Of a stretch of DNA of 64,000 nt, positions 9,868 through 19,410 are shown one piece after another. Both the position numbers and the translations under genes were made by a program. Below the pieces are notes generated by a model that made no database searches, had not been told where the DNA came from, and was given only the letters and a program-made list of their open reading frames with translations. How positions within the stretch are numbered: position 1 is the stretch's first letter; every line of letters begins with the position of its first letter. Source of the DNA: Cyanophora paradoxa. Lineage: Eukaryota > Glaucocystophyceae > Cyanophorales > Cyanophoraceae. Location of the stretch: assembly GCA_004431415.1 (NCBI GenBank), contig QPMI01000017.1, positions 744,001 to 808,000 of the forward strand, given 5' to 3'.

Positions 9868-12800
9868 AGACCAAATGGAATGCTGTGAATGCCGTCGGCT
9901 GATATCTTCCGTTTGCTATCGAGTTGGTTTAGAGCGACCCTTCTGCTCTCCAAGTCATATAAGTTGTGGTCTTGCCTTCGCTTGTTTGTTACTGATACTG
10001 TTTTTATGATGCCTTCAAACAGACATCTCTTAAAATCGTCAAAGTCAACCTCTTTCGAGGAAGTCCCCGACATCTTTACTCTTTCGTTGGTCTCAGTTCT
10101 GAAAGCATAGAGTTTCGATCTCAGACCCACATACTCCATGATCTTTGCATTTGGAAACTCATTCTTATATTTACCAGGAACCATGCGGTTTTTGATACTC
10201 ACAAGAGGATGGGATTTATCGTAATTGCTCCTATCGAGATACTCACCTATCTCTTTCATATCTTCATTGAGATTATTTGTTTTCAAGAACAAACAGAACG
10301 AATCGGTATCGTGGAACAGTAGTTTGGCGGTTTCCCACTTCTTCCTTACCACATCATAGAAGAATCGATAATTATGGAGTTTCGCGAAATCCAAAACGAA
10401 AGCGCCAATTGCTACGGGTTTATCTAAATTAACATGCTTCGAATACATCTCGAAGGCAACTGCGTTTTCGTTTAATACATTGGTCGCCTTGATAAGCGGA
10501 CTTGCTGCGTATTTCTTACAGAGTTTCTCACTGTTAGCAATCTTGACAGTTGAGCGACCCCTGCAAGATTCCAAACATTTACCGTAAATTGCATTGTTCA
10601 TGAGTTTAAAGAAGTCGCTTTCAAAATGGTTAGTAGATTCATGGCGGAGTAGAGTATTCAGACCAATGTAAGATCTCATGAATGGGGAGGTAGCGAATGA
10701 GAGAACTTTATGTATCTTTTTAGAATGACACCCTTTTTAACAATGTAGTTAAGAAGAGGTCGAGCAATCACGTATTTATTCTTGGGCGTAAATGTCGCCG
10801 TAAGTTTGGGGTCTTTGCTGATCTTTTCGCCCGTCAGATCTAATAGTTTATTTTGATAATCACCAAGCATCTCATTGGTTATCACTTCTTTATTCACAAT
10901 CAGTGGGAAATCGTAATGATCTTCAAGAGTTGTGGGGTATTCAAGATCAACTTCAATAAATGCGCTTCGTCCCTCTACCTCTTTAAGTGCCTCTGTGATG
11001 TCTTCCCATCGATAATCTCCGATGGGTAGTGGTTGACTGAGAGCATAACCATAAAGATTATTCGCATCCAACAATACTATATGATCGTCGGCATTCTCTA
11101 CCTTTGCGTATCGTGTGGGCATGGTAGCAAATCCACCTCTAATGGCTCTCTCAACAAATTCGTATTTCTCTACATCATCGATTAGTTCAATCTTAACTTT
11201 CGTATGTTTGAGCATAGCGTCCCAAGAGAGACCTGGTGCGCTAACGTAATGTGCGGGATCCAATCCGTATTGAGAAAACGCCAATTTGCGAAATGCTTCA
11301 AACTTTCTCATTAAATCACCCACATCCACAGATTGGAAATCCATGAAATGGGAAGCATCAATGAACTTCCACATGCCCCATTGAAGCGACAGGTATTGAT
11401 CGAAATTCTTGCTTAGAATCTCAACACGTAGTTTATCGTCTTGTTGGGCGATTTTGCGGAATATTCCATGCCCGCATTCATCCATGTGATCGACCACGAT
11501 AGCTACCTTTGTTTGTTTAGAGATTCGCCGGTGGAGGTTACAGTTTCGGCATGCCTTTCCGATGAAATCGCCGGATTGGTGGCAATGATCGCGAACCGGG
11601 AAGTTTTCATGGGTGAATCTCTGAGAACAAATATAACAGTGTTTTGTTACCTTGTATTCCGCCTTTTGATCGTCTGTGAGTGGATGCATCGGAATATTTC
11701 GAAACAGCGTCTCAACGATTTCGGGTCTGATATCTTGTAGAGTAGCAAAGAGAGAACCAAGGGGATCGGCTCCCTCAAAATGGTATGCTCTCACTTCGTC
11801 TCCCATTACCACTCTCAGTGAAACCGCTTTAATCTCACGTTTACTCCTCTGTGCATCAATAGCAACCGAATGATCTTCGACTTTAACATAACAGATCACG
11901 GGTAGCCAAACAGTTTTACGCAGAAGTTGCAGACCGAATTCAATTACGCTTCCCGCTTTTGGGCATTTACCTTTGCTCTCCCTCCAATCAATGCAGCGAT
12001 TTGATTCAACATGCAGGTCTAATTTCTCCTGAGTTCTAAAACGTGACAGGCAGGTTTCACAGTAATAAATGCGACCATCGCATGCTTTATCAAATGTAGT
12101 TTTCAGAAGACGACTAAAAGACATGATAGTAATGTAGTGTCCCCGATCATCTTCGGTGTTTTCAATAAGTAAAAGGTTAATCTTGGTCTTTCTCCTTGGG
12201 TTACTTGATTGATGCAGAGGATAGAAACACTCTTTGGTGTTATCAGCTCCGTAAATGTTAATGGATAGATCGGGGTTTAGTTCTTCGAAACGATCGATTA
12301 CCTCAGCATCACATGCAACGGGAAACTGAATACCATCGAAATTGAGTTCATTTAACCAACGGCGGTATTGGCTTGGTTCGTTACTCTTGTGTTTGTTAAT
12401 GTCCTTTCGATGCAGGTAAGCCAAAATCGCATACTTGAAGCAATCTTGACCGTCGATATTCTTAACGTTCACCGTTGCCTTCTTGGATGCAATCCATTCG
12501 GGAGTTGCGAAATAGCATCCTCCCACAGGTGCATAAGACATGATAATGCCTCTAAGTATTTCGATCTTCTCCAAACGGTAACTATCCACTTGCGTCATTT
12601 CCTCTTGCATTTTCTGTAACGCTTTGCGAACTTCTGTGTCTATGTTGCGGGATCGGGTAATTACGAAATAATCGCTGTAAATGAATTTGGTGATATAGAT
12701 GCGCGGATTACCTACTTTGGTGAATTTGCAAACGAAAGTAAGACGGACTTTAACCGCTCTCAGTTGATCTAAGCGGGTTCTAATGCGTTGCGGTAGACTT

Positions 12801-13144
12801 GGTGCGATTCTTTCGAGGAATTCGATAGCATCCACGACAACTTCGTTTCGGGCGCGATAGGTCAACCACGAATACGCTTGATTCATTGCTTGACCATCTT
12901 CAATGTCCGGGTCAATTGCTCCTAATCTCTGTCCTTCATCCATGAACTCCTCCATCCTCTGCATGCGATTGTAGAGGTCATTTGCAATCTCAGTGAGTTG
13001 TCCTAATCGCGGTCGTCTATCTAAGATGGCGGCTTCTCTATCGTATTCCGCTTCGGTGATCTCACCTGTAACTAAGAGAGTTCCTAACAATCCAAGTATT
13101 TCATTTTTCTTTTCTTTGATCAGTCTGTTCGTTTGGCGGGGCAT
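9864..13144 (-). CDS. polB: Protein-primed-type family B DNA polymerase (one frameshift)
   Basis: The only full-length copy, about 1,090 residues, split by one missing T at 10,717-10,721; the left unit shows the unbroken reading there. Order: helical N-terminus; a region with DGQDCFKYAIL and HYITIM as in Polinton polymerases; a C2H2-like finger (CETCLSRF...H...C, about 365-390); an HNH/EndoVII-like zinc region (CYICSQRF...VRDHCH...CRNCN); then polymerase motif A (DANNLYGY, about 690), motif B (NNAIYGK, about 848), motif C (FHDTDSF, about 938) and SKLYAF (about 1,008). It would replicate the element from its ends. The usual ExoII block (FHNLxGYD in relatives) reads VVDHMDECGHGI here, so proofreading may be lost. 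The start at 13,144 is preceded by TATAGCAAAG. Confidence 0.92.
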
Positions 13145-13186
13145 CTTTGCTATAAAGGAACATTTTTATTTTGGAGTTTGAACGCA

Positions 13187-13345
13187 TTAAGTTCTAATGA
13201 TTCTCACCGTTGTTTCCTTTGGAATATATATAGTAACATAGTTTCTCTTCCGCCTGTTATTGATACCACAATTATACTTTATGAACTTTGCAACCTCTTC
13301 CAAATCACCTTCCACAATTGATTGGTTCATTTTGACGTTATTCAT
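13187..13345 (-). CDS. Small hypothetical protein, 52 residues
   Basis: The open frame extends upstream to 13,387, but the first ATG is at 13,345, giving 52 residues. The protein is mixed-charge with a basic patch (NNRRKRNY) and ends in a beta-like VTIYIP...VRIIRT. It lies just upstream of the polymerase gene on the same strand, with the hairpin repeat on its other side. No family recognised; a small DNA-binding protein is possible from the basic patch but not shown. Confidence 0.5.
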   Translation of the reverse strand: MNNVKMNQSIVEGDLEEVAKFIKYNCGINNRRKRNYVTIYIPKETTVRIIRT

Positions 13346-13404
13346 TTTCAACTGAGACACACGTTCAATTTTTAAATCACCAGTCAATTTTTTATTTTTT
13401 ATTC

Positions 13405-13497
13405 GGTGTAACGGGTGTAACAGGTAAATCCCAAAGTTTTCGGATTTTCACCTCCCTAGGAGCAAAGTTTGGGATTTACCTGTTACACCTGTTACAC
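13405..13497. repeat. Hairpin repeat, copy 1 (GGTGTAACA-rich inverted repeat)
   Basis: Two near-perfect arms of about 30 bases (13,405-13,435 and 13,468-13,497) flank a 32-base loop. Each arm carries two tandem GGTGTAACA-type 9-mers followed by GGTAAATCCCAAA. The loop contains CCTCCCTAGGAG. Related hairpins lie at 23,690-23,782 and 23,856-23,945, and the loop of this copy matches the 23,690 copy in inverted orientation. It sits in the gap between the polymerase side and the helicase gene. Replication-origin or regulatory function is inference. Confidence 0.85.
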
Positions 13498-13564
13498 TTA
13501 CTGTTTTCAGTAAGGTTATAAAAAAAGTATGAATTATCAGTAAGAATAGTATGTTTTGTTGTAA

Positions 13565-15901
13565 TTAGTTGGGAGCCTCTACGTCGTCGTCGTCGTCCTG
13601 AATCATAATCTTTTTTTTCAGTCCGAAGTAACCACGCTTCACCTGACCTCTTTCTCGAACAGTTTCAGACTTCACATTAAAGACTTCGCGGACTCGCTTT
13701 CCAATACTCGTGGCATCGGTTTTATCATCAACAGAACGATAGCCAGCAATGATAGATTCACTCGAAATGAAATCATTTCGGCTTCCGGTCTTCTCATAAG
13801 TGCTGCGGAGCCATTCCCCGATTTTATCGTTATCATTAAAGTATTCAAGTCCCTGATCGATGATAGACTGTGGCGGATTCATCAGCAGCTGTGCAAGATC
13901 CTGTTTCTTCCACATGTCCAAGAAGATCGACATTTGAGCCATCTTGTATTCGTCGTCATTCATGATGGACATAAGCGAAGTATCCGCTTTCTTCTCACCA
14001 GGTTGAGGGTTGGGCTTGAAGACACAAGAGAAACGATAGTAAGAGAGTCGCCGGTAAATCGCAGCATCGGGTTTACTCATCCCCAGGTTCTCATTCGTCG
14101 ATAAGAAGATTTGACCCATAGGAATGTAGGTAACAGGATCTTTGAACAGGGCGCGAACCTTCATCTCGTTACCACCTGTAATCTCTTTGATCTTGCTAAT
14201 TTGAAGCTTGTCGCCATCTTCCGCTTCATTTGAAAAGATAATGCGACGACCCAGAATATCGGCAAGTTCAGGTGTAGCGTCTGATGCATTCTTTTTCGGT
14301 TTCGTCCAATATGACATATTGATTGTTCCGAAATACTGTCCGAATGTTTGCTTGACCATCTCCTGAACGAGAGATTTACCATTGGCTCCAATTCCAGTCC
14401 AGAAATTGAACTTTTGAATATCTGTGCGACCACTCAGAGAGAAAGCGATCGAACCCATCACGAAATTGCGCTCAATTTCCTCTTCGATGATGTCAGAGTA
14501 GATGGAAAGGATCTTGGTGACTTTCACAGAATCCACCTCGGGGCAATAATCATAACCAACAGTCTTACTGATCATGTCTTCTGGGAGTCCCCTTCGGAAA
14601 GTCATAGAATTCAGATCAAATACGCCATTTGTGAATCCAATCACATTGGTAACAGTATCAAGTCTCTCGAAGAATGTCTTATCGTTCATCAGAACTGTGA
14701 GATCAGACAGAAGAGAAGTTCGGTAATTAGTCTGTTTGAGTTTCTTTGCGATACCAAGAAGAACCTGTGATCTCTCCTCCAAAGATGCACGATTCTCTTC
14801 ATCACGAAGCGCTCTCTGAGCGAATTGCACAGCACGTTGAAGATAAGCCGGGCAAACCCTGCAACTCAAACACAGATAGATTCGTTTCCCGGTCTCATCC
14901 ATCTCCCAGATTCCGTAAGCCTCGTTGAACTTGAACCACGTCTTGTTTGAATACTTGTAGCTGTCTCGCAGAACAAGAAAAGCAACCTGGGCAACATCAT
15001 AATGTCCGCCATCAGATCCAATCGACCGATCAATTAGCTTTTCAATCTGAACATCGGTATCAGCTTGAACGCGAACCGTCATAACTCGCTTCTTGCAATT
15101 GGTGCTATAACTTGAAACAATATACTTGTCTTTCTCGTTCCCTTGAAGTATATACCAATTGTTGGAGTCATGGCTTCCCTTGCAGCAGGACAAATCAGAC
15201 CTTTGTTCTCAGCAGTGAAACTGTAACCCTTCTCGGTCTCATTAATGATTGTGGGTAAGATGAAACCAAATTCTTCAAGTTTCCGGAGAATGTGTTTCTG
15301 CAAATCCTCTTCAATGCTCCTATCAATAGAAGAGTGTCCGCCTTTCGGAAAAAGGTAGTTGTCAATCATCCACTTTTGGAGTTCAGCACTCGGTTCGATC
15401 AACTCACAGCCTTCCGCCCATGGTTCTCTGATCCAAGTTTTACCGGGGCTTGGGAAACGTTGATCAACCCAGCAGTTCCAGTGGACGCAATTGTCTTACA
15501 GTCGATCTTAGGATAACCTTTGAAAGCACCCGCTTTATCCCAGATCTTCACAGCATCGAAGTCAGAAGGACGAGAGAAGTAAACATGATATCCTTTTTTG
15601 GTTTTAGCAAGAGGATTGACACCACCGAAATCATCGGGGAATTGCTCCTCGAATTTGGTGAAATCCTCCTCTTGGTCGAAGTCGATAACCACGATATTGC
15701 GAGCGAGAATGCCCCAAGCAACATACTTACCGGATTTCAGGGCTTCATCGAATTTATCCCAAGTCCACGATCCGTCTTTATGGGCGAAAAGGGTTTTTTG
15801 GTATCGGGATCAACGGGTATTACGATATTCTCAGACAGGACATCGTCTTCACGAAGCCAATCAACAAGGCGTTTCAGGGATTTCTTGGCGGCAGCGTTCA
15901 T
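13565..15901 (-). CDS. D5-like primase-helicase, broken by three single-base frameshifts
   Basis: The C-terminal 542 codons (13,565-15,193) are an SF3/D5-type helicase with Walker A GIGANGKS and a following LADILGRRIIFSNE-type B region. Upstream, three frames join into one primase: an ATG at 15,901, a frame change near 15,790, then the AEP primase-like stretch VVIDFD and TKKGYHVYF, a change near 15,455 (CCC run), and a change near 15,185. Each needs one added base, two of them in or beside homopolymers. The whole would be about 780 residues. Such proteins prime and unwind DNA in virophages, NCLDVs and some polinton-like viruses. Whether the breaks are real or consensus errors cannot be told. 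An upstream start in another frame (15,983) is possible. Confidence 0.85.
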
Positions 15902-16107
15902 TTCGATAATCGGGGGTGTCTTATCTATGATGGAGAAAAGAGTTTCTCCGGATTCCTGTCATTTTTTGGCGGCTAACCTTTAAGTGGTTGATATCTCTTC
16001 AATTACCAAAAACGGCAATCGGGAGATGGTTACGGATCTATCGAAGCATATCGATAGACCGCTCGAAAAATGAGTAATTGGGTTCAGCGGTCAAATGGGG
16101 ATTTCCC

Positions 16108-16344
16108 TTAATACTTTCGTGGACGTCCCCGCGACTTGTTTTCAATTCCCTCCCGCTCCTTACGACGATAATATGAAGCGAGCGATTGCGCCTTCTTATA
16201 CTCCCGATAAACCGGGTCTTCGTTGTAGAGCGTTCGCTTCCTGAGAGCATCTCTCATCTTGTAATTGGCGCGGGTCTCCTCTTCTTCTTCACCGAATTCG
16301 ATAACACTAATCATGTCTTCGGTTATATGAATTACAGTCGCCAT
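16108..16344 (-). CDS. Small acidic-to-basic hypothetical protein, 78 residues
   Basis: Starts at an ATG preceded by a TATATATA-like stretch. The N-terminal half is acidic (FGEEEEE); the C-terminal half is strongly basic and ends in SRGRPRKY, which resembles an AT-hook (core GRP flanked by basic residues). AT-hooks bind the minor groove of A/T DNA. It lies on the same strand as the helicase gene. No family recognised; DNA binding is inferred from the tail only. Confidence 0.55.
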   Translation of the reverse strand: MATVIHITEDMISVIEFGEEEEETRANYKMRDALRKRTLYNEDPVYREYKKAQSLASYYRRKEREGIENKSRGRPRKY

Positions 16345-16420
16345 GTTCCACTTTATATATAGTTGAGAAAATCTTTTACCACTCTGTATTATGCGTTACG
16401 TCTTTAAGTAGTTTATGGTG

Positions 16421-16528
16421 TCATTTTTTGGTGACCAAAGCCAGTTGGTGTCTACGTTCTTCAATTGCAGATTTAACGGCGTAAATCTGTCGTTTCGATA
16501 GTATGATGGCGTAGATCTCTTCGAGCAT
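16421..16528 (-). CDS. Candidate 35-residue ORF
   Basis: Found by reading the gap between the 78- and 72-residue genes. ATG at 16,528, TGA at 16,421-16,423. The peptide (starting MLEEIYAIILSKRQIYAVK) looks like a single amphipathic helix with a charged end. It lies in a run of same-strand genes and fills an otherwise unexplained 205-bp gap. No homologue recognised; it could be chance. Confidence 0.35.
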   Translation of the reverse strand: MLEEIYAIILSKRQIYAVKSAIEERRHQLALVTKK

Positions 16529-16549
16529 TCGATACCATAACCAAAGATA

Positions 16550-16768
16550 TTATTTATGATCGTTATGCGAAAACGATCGGCGACGGACAGTCTCAGTTTC
16601 CGTAACGGTGACTGTCTCAGTTGTTATCGAATCTTGCGATTGCCTTCGCCCTCCATCGCTTCCACCATCTGAGAAATCCATTTCGAATTTCGTATCGCAG
16701 CAGTCATTGTGACAATCGGTTACGCAATGCATCTCAAACATCTCAATGATCTTTTTCAGAAACTCCAT
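16550..16768 (-). CDS. Small cysteine- and serine/threonine-rich hypothetical protein, 72 residues
   Basis: I prefer the ATG at 16,768 to the longer frame beginning at 16,804, because the longer one would overlap the end of the next gene. The protein has a helical N-terminus, a short cysteine cluster (HCVTDCHNDCCD) and a Ser/Thr/Glu-rich tail with TVTVTETETV. The cysteines could bind metal. No family recognised. Confidence 0.5.
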   Translation of the reverse strand: MEFLKKIIEMFEMHCVTDCHNDCCDTKFEMDFSDGGSDGGRRQSQDSITTETVTVTETETVRRRSFSHNDHK

Positions 16769-16794
16769 TGATTCCCTCTTTAAACAATATATAA

Positions 16795-17526
16795 TTAAAG
16801 CCAAACTCTCCGCTTGTATGCTGTGGGAGCTACACCTTTGTCGACTTCCGCTTTGGTAGCACCAGGTTCAACAGTTCCCTTTTGGGTCTTTGTCTTTAAT
16901 TCATCTACCGCTTGCTCATCAATTTGAGTCTCCTTCTTACCAATGAATTGTTTATCGGGAACACCAGTAATACCCATTCGGAATACTTCTTTGCGCAGCA
17001 TTTCCTTGATTTTAGCGCGTTCTTTCTTCTCAGTTACATACTGTTCAAGAGCGCTTGATTTCGCTTCCAGATCCTTTAATTTAGCGGTCATCTCATCCCA
17101 TTGCGCTTTCGGGATTCGGTGGATGTTTTGAGTTGGCGCAACCTTGTAAGTAACTTCACCAGCCATCGATTGAATTACCTTATCGGATTCTTTGGAAACA
17201 CCTTCACCCTTGCGAGCGAGTGAAAGATCTTTTAAACCAAGTTCGCGATCATCGGCAGCACCGATAATCCGACGCGCACCTTCACCGACCGCCTTCATCT
17301 TCGAGACTTCCGGCGAAATGTTCAGTTGCTCACTTTGGGAGGTTTGCGGCGCTTTATCACCGGGCGCTTCATCATACGCCGCATTTAAGGGGTCTTCTTC
17401 CTGTTGCGATGGTTTCACTTCGCTCATTCCGTTGAATTTCATTGGTGTAGTGTTGAGAGATCCATGATTTTCACCGCCGGAATATGACATAGCACCAGCG
17501 GGAACACCTCTACGTTTCGGCGGCAT
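16795..17526 (-). CDS. Hypothetical protein with coiled-coil region, 243 residues
   Basis: The N-terminal 75 residues are low-complexity and polar (MPPKRRGVPAGAMSYSGGE start). A Lys/Glu-rich helical stretch around residues 140-175 is likely a coiled coil. The C-terminus is again charged. It lies between the packaging ATPase and small genes on the same strand, within the morphogenesis half of the element. A virion or scaffold role is possible from position only. The start follows TATAAATATACA. Confidence 0.6.
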   Translation of the reverse strand: MPPKRRGVPAGAMSYSGGENHGSLNTTPMKFNGMSEVKPSQQEEDPLNAAYDEAPGDKAPQTSQSEQLNISPEVSKMKAVGEGARRIIGAADDRELGLKDLSLARKGEGVSKESDKVIQSMAGEVTYKVAPTQNIHRIPKAQWDEMTAKLKDLEAKSSALEQYVTEKKERAKIKEMLRKEVFRMGITGVPDKQFIGKKETQIDEQAVDELKTKTQKGTVEPGATKAEVDKGVAPTAYKRRVWL

Positions 17527-17554
17527 TGTATATTTATAACATACAGAGATAATT

Positions 17555-18337
17555 TTACAGTCCCCTCTTATATCGCATCAACTTATTCGTGTGAACAGCG
17601 CTTTTAATCTCTTTCGGCGCTTCCTCCTTCTCAGGCGGTTTTAATTCATCTTCTTTCTTTTTAGGTTTGCGATGGAAACGCGGGAAATCAAAATCACCAA
17701 CTAATTCCGCTTTATCAACATAATACCCTACGTTATATTTGAATGACGTATAAACGATAAATTGGTATGAGTGGACATACTCTTCAAACATCTTATAGAA
17801 ATCTTCTTTACGGGGAAACGTAGAATACTCTTCGGCGAAAGCTTCTAATTCTTTCTGATTACTTGCACAAACCATAATTACGATATCACAATTACAGCGA
17901 ATCACACTTGCAACCTTGCGCAGTTTTTGCGAAATGCAGACGAGGGAACAGTTCACATGTCTTGATCTTACGAAAAGCATTCCCACTGTTTTGTCTCGTG
18001 TTAAATCCAATTGGTCATTTTCAACCATATCTTCTAAAATAATCAGCATATGGTTAAGTTCTTCTCCTCTTTCCTTCTTTTCTTCACGATCTTTAAGAAC
18101 CTTAGAAATGTATTTTGCATCCCAGGCACCCAATTGAACAGTAGCCGCTTTATCCCAGTAATGCGTGAAACTTGTAGCGGAGATAATAAGCGTTGTATCA
18201 ATCTTTTTCGCATCATGAAGCTGTTTCAAATAGTATTTTACCGCCTCAGTTTTCCCGCACGCCGACTTCCCAAGTATCAATAATCGGAACGGTGGCTCAA
18301 TCATTTCAGCGGCATTAAACTCTTCTAAATCCACCAT
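17555..18337 (-). CDS. A32/FtsK-HerA-type genome-packaging ATPase
   Basis: 260 residues. P-loop GKSACGKT at residues 23-30 right after FRLLIL, and Walker B LIILED with acidic residues 102-103. The length, the early P-loop and the position beside the capsid genes match the packaging ATPases of polinton-like viruses, virophages and NCLDVs, which drive DNA into the capsid. The C-terminus is Lys/Glu/Pro-rich. The reading frame is intact. Confidence 0.88.
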   Translation of the reverse strand: MVDLEEFNAAEMIEPPFRLLILGKSACGKTEAVKYYLKQLHDAKKIDTTLIISATSFTHYWDKAATVQLGAWDAKYISKVLKDREEKKERGEELNHMLIILEDMVENDQLDLTRDKTVGMLFVRSRHVNCSLVCISQKLRKVASVIRCNCDIVIMVCASNQKELEAFAEEYSTFPRKEDFYKMFEEYVHSYQFIVYTSFKYNVGYYVDKAELVGDFDFPRFHRKPKKKEDELKPPEKEEAPKEIKSAVHTNKLMRYKRGL

Positions 18338-18404
18338 GGCGTTGTAGATCTTCTTAATAAAGATAGATAAAAATAACGAAATCTTACTGATAATGGTTTA
18401 GAGA

Positions 18405-19337
18405 TCACAGAGATGAAAGGAATTGCTTAATGCACCGCTCAATATCAGTTTCAGTGTATGGGATGCGCAAGAGTTTAATATTGTTGGCTTCACAATATCG
18501 ATTTTTGATTCCATCACGAAGTTGGGTATCCTCAAATGCCTTTTGACCACCAAACTGTTCCACAGGTCGAAAATGTTGGATTCCATCATATTCAATGGCG
18601 ATTTTAAGCGATGGTATAAAGACATCAAACGGAAGAACTCTTTTATGTTTGCAATCAGGAAACCGATGCGACACAGAGAATTGTAACCCCATATCCTTTA
18701 AAACCGATTGCACTTTTGTTTCCCCAGTAGAGGATCGACAAGATAAACAGCCATAACCGTTAAGAAAGTCATATGGTGTCTTTTCGAATTCCATCTCACA
18801 TTTCTTACAGGTTATTTTAACTTTTGTCTTTGCATTTACATACTCAACCTTTGAGTAATCATAGATGTCACCATATAGTTTAACAGCTCGTTCTGTGAAC
18901 TTGTCAACTCCCATTTGTAGCTTATCCTTGATTCGATCCATTCTACACTTTGAATGACCATCCCCAGCCATGTGTTTGTGGGGCTTCTGAGTAAAGTATT
19001 CTTGACACTTCTTACAGAATATTGTAATGGGATCTTCTCCTTTCACATAAACAGAATCTGAGTAGTCGTAAAGGTCACCATGTTTTTCTTTGGCTCTAAT
19101 AACAAACTGTTCGGTTGTTAATCTGTGTGATATGCCTTTCTTGACATTTCCACATGATGGACAACCGCATTTTTGATTAAGATGGCTGTGGGCAGCTTGA
19201 CTAAATTCAGTTTTGCATGTTTTACAGATTATGGTTACTTTCCTCATTATCCCTTGATATACTACTTTCGAGTAGTCATATTGCTCACCATGAACTTCAT
19301 TTGCCTTCGCGATAAATGACTCGACAGTATACGACAT
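18405..19337 (-). CDS. Zinc-ribbon (DUF723-like) repeat protein with Vsr-like nuclease domain
   Basis: 310 residues. Three repeats of about 65 residues at the N-terminus share 'F...A...HG..YDYS.V.Y' followed by C-x2-C...C-x2-C zinc-ribbon pairs (the middle one is degenerate in its second pair). The C-terminal part from about residue 205 contains LPFDVFIP...IAIEYDGIQHF, as in the Vsr/PD-(D/E)XK-like nucleases that follow such repeats in phages and giant viruses. Proteins of this build are usually selfish or homing-type endonucleases. It sits alone between the ATPase and capsid genes. The start follows TATAAAGTAAG. It may be a passenger gene rather than a virion component. Confidence 0.75.
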   Translation of the reverse strand: MSYTVESFIAKANEVHGEQYDYSKVVYQGIMRKVTIICKTCKTEFSQAAHSHLNQKCGCPSCGNVKKGISHRLTTEQFVIRAKEKHGDLYDYSDSVYVKGEDPITIFCKKCQEYFTQKPHKHMAGDGHSKCRMDRIKDKLQMGVDKFTERAVKLYGDIYDYSKVEYVNAKTKVKITCKKCEMEFEKTPYDFLNGYGCLSCRSSTGETKVQSVLKDMGLQFSVSHRFPDCKHKRVLPFDVFIPSLKIAIEYDGIQHFRPVEQFGGQKAFEDTQLRDGIKNRYCEANNIKLLRIPYTETDIERCIKQFLSSL

Positions 19338-19410
19338 CTTACTTTATAAGAAACTCTAAAAATAAATAATCATTTTTTTCTTAAATGCCTTACGATAAAC
19401 AGTAAGATTA

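Larger units (their letters stand above)
6322..11833. repeat. Tandem duplication, right unit with six homopolymer losses
   Basis: This is the second copy of the 806-6,323 block. Each difference is one base missing from a run: G at 7,189-7,191; G at 7,543-7,545; C near 7,880-7,884; G at 8,227-8,229; T near 8,437-8,442; T at 10,717-10,721. After 11,833 the sequence continues uniquely into the polymerase N-terminus. The duplication may be real or an assembly chimera; the error pattern is typical of uncorrected long reads. Confidence 0.88.
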
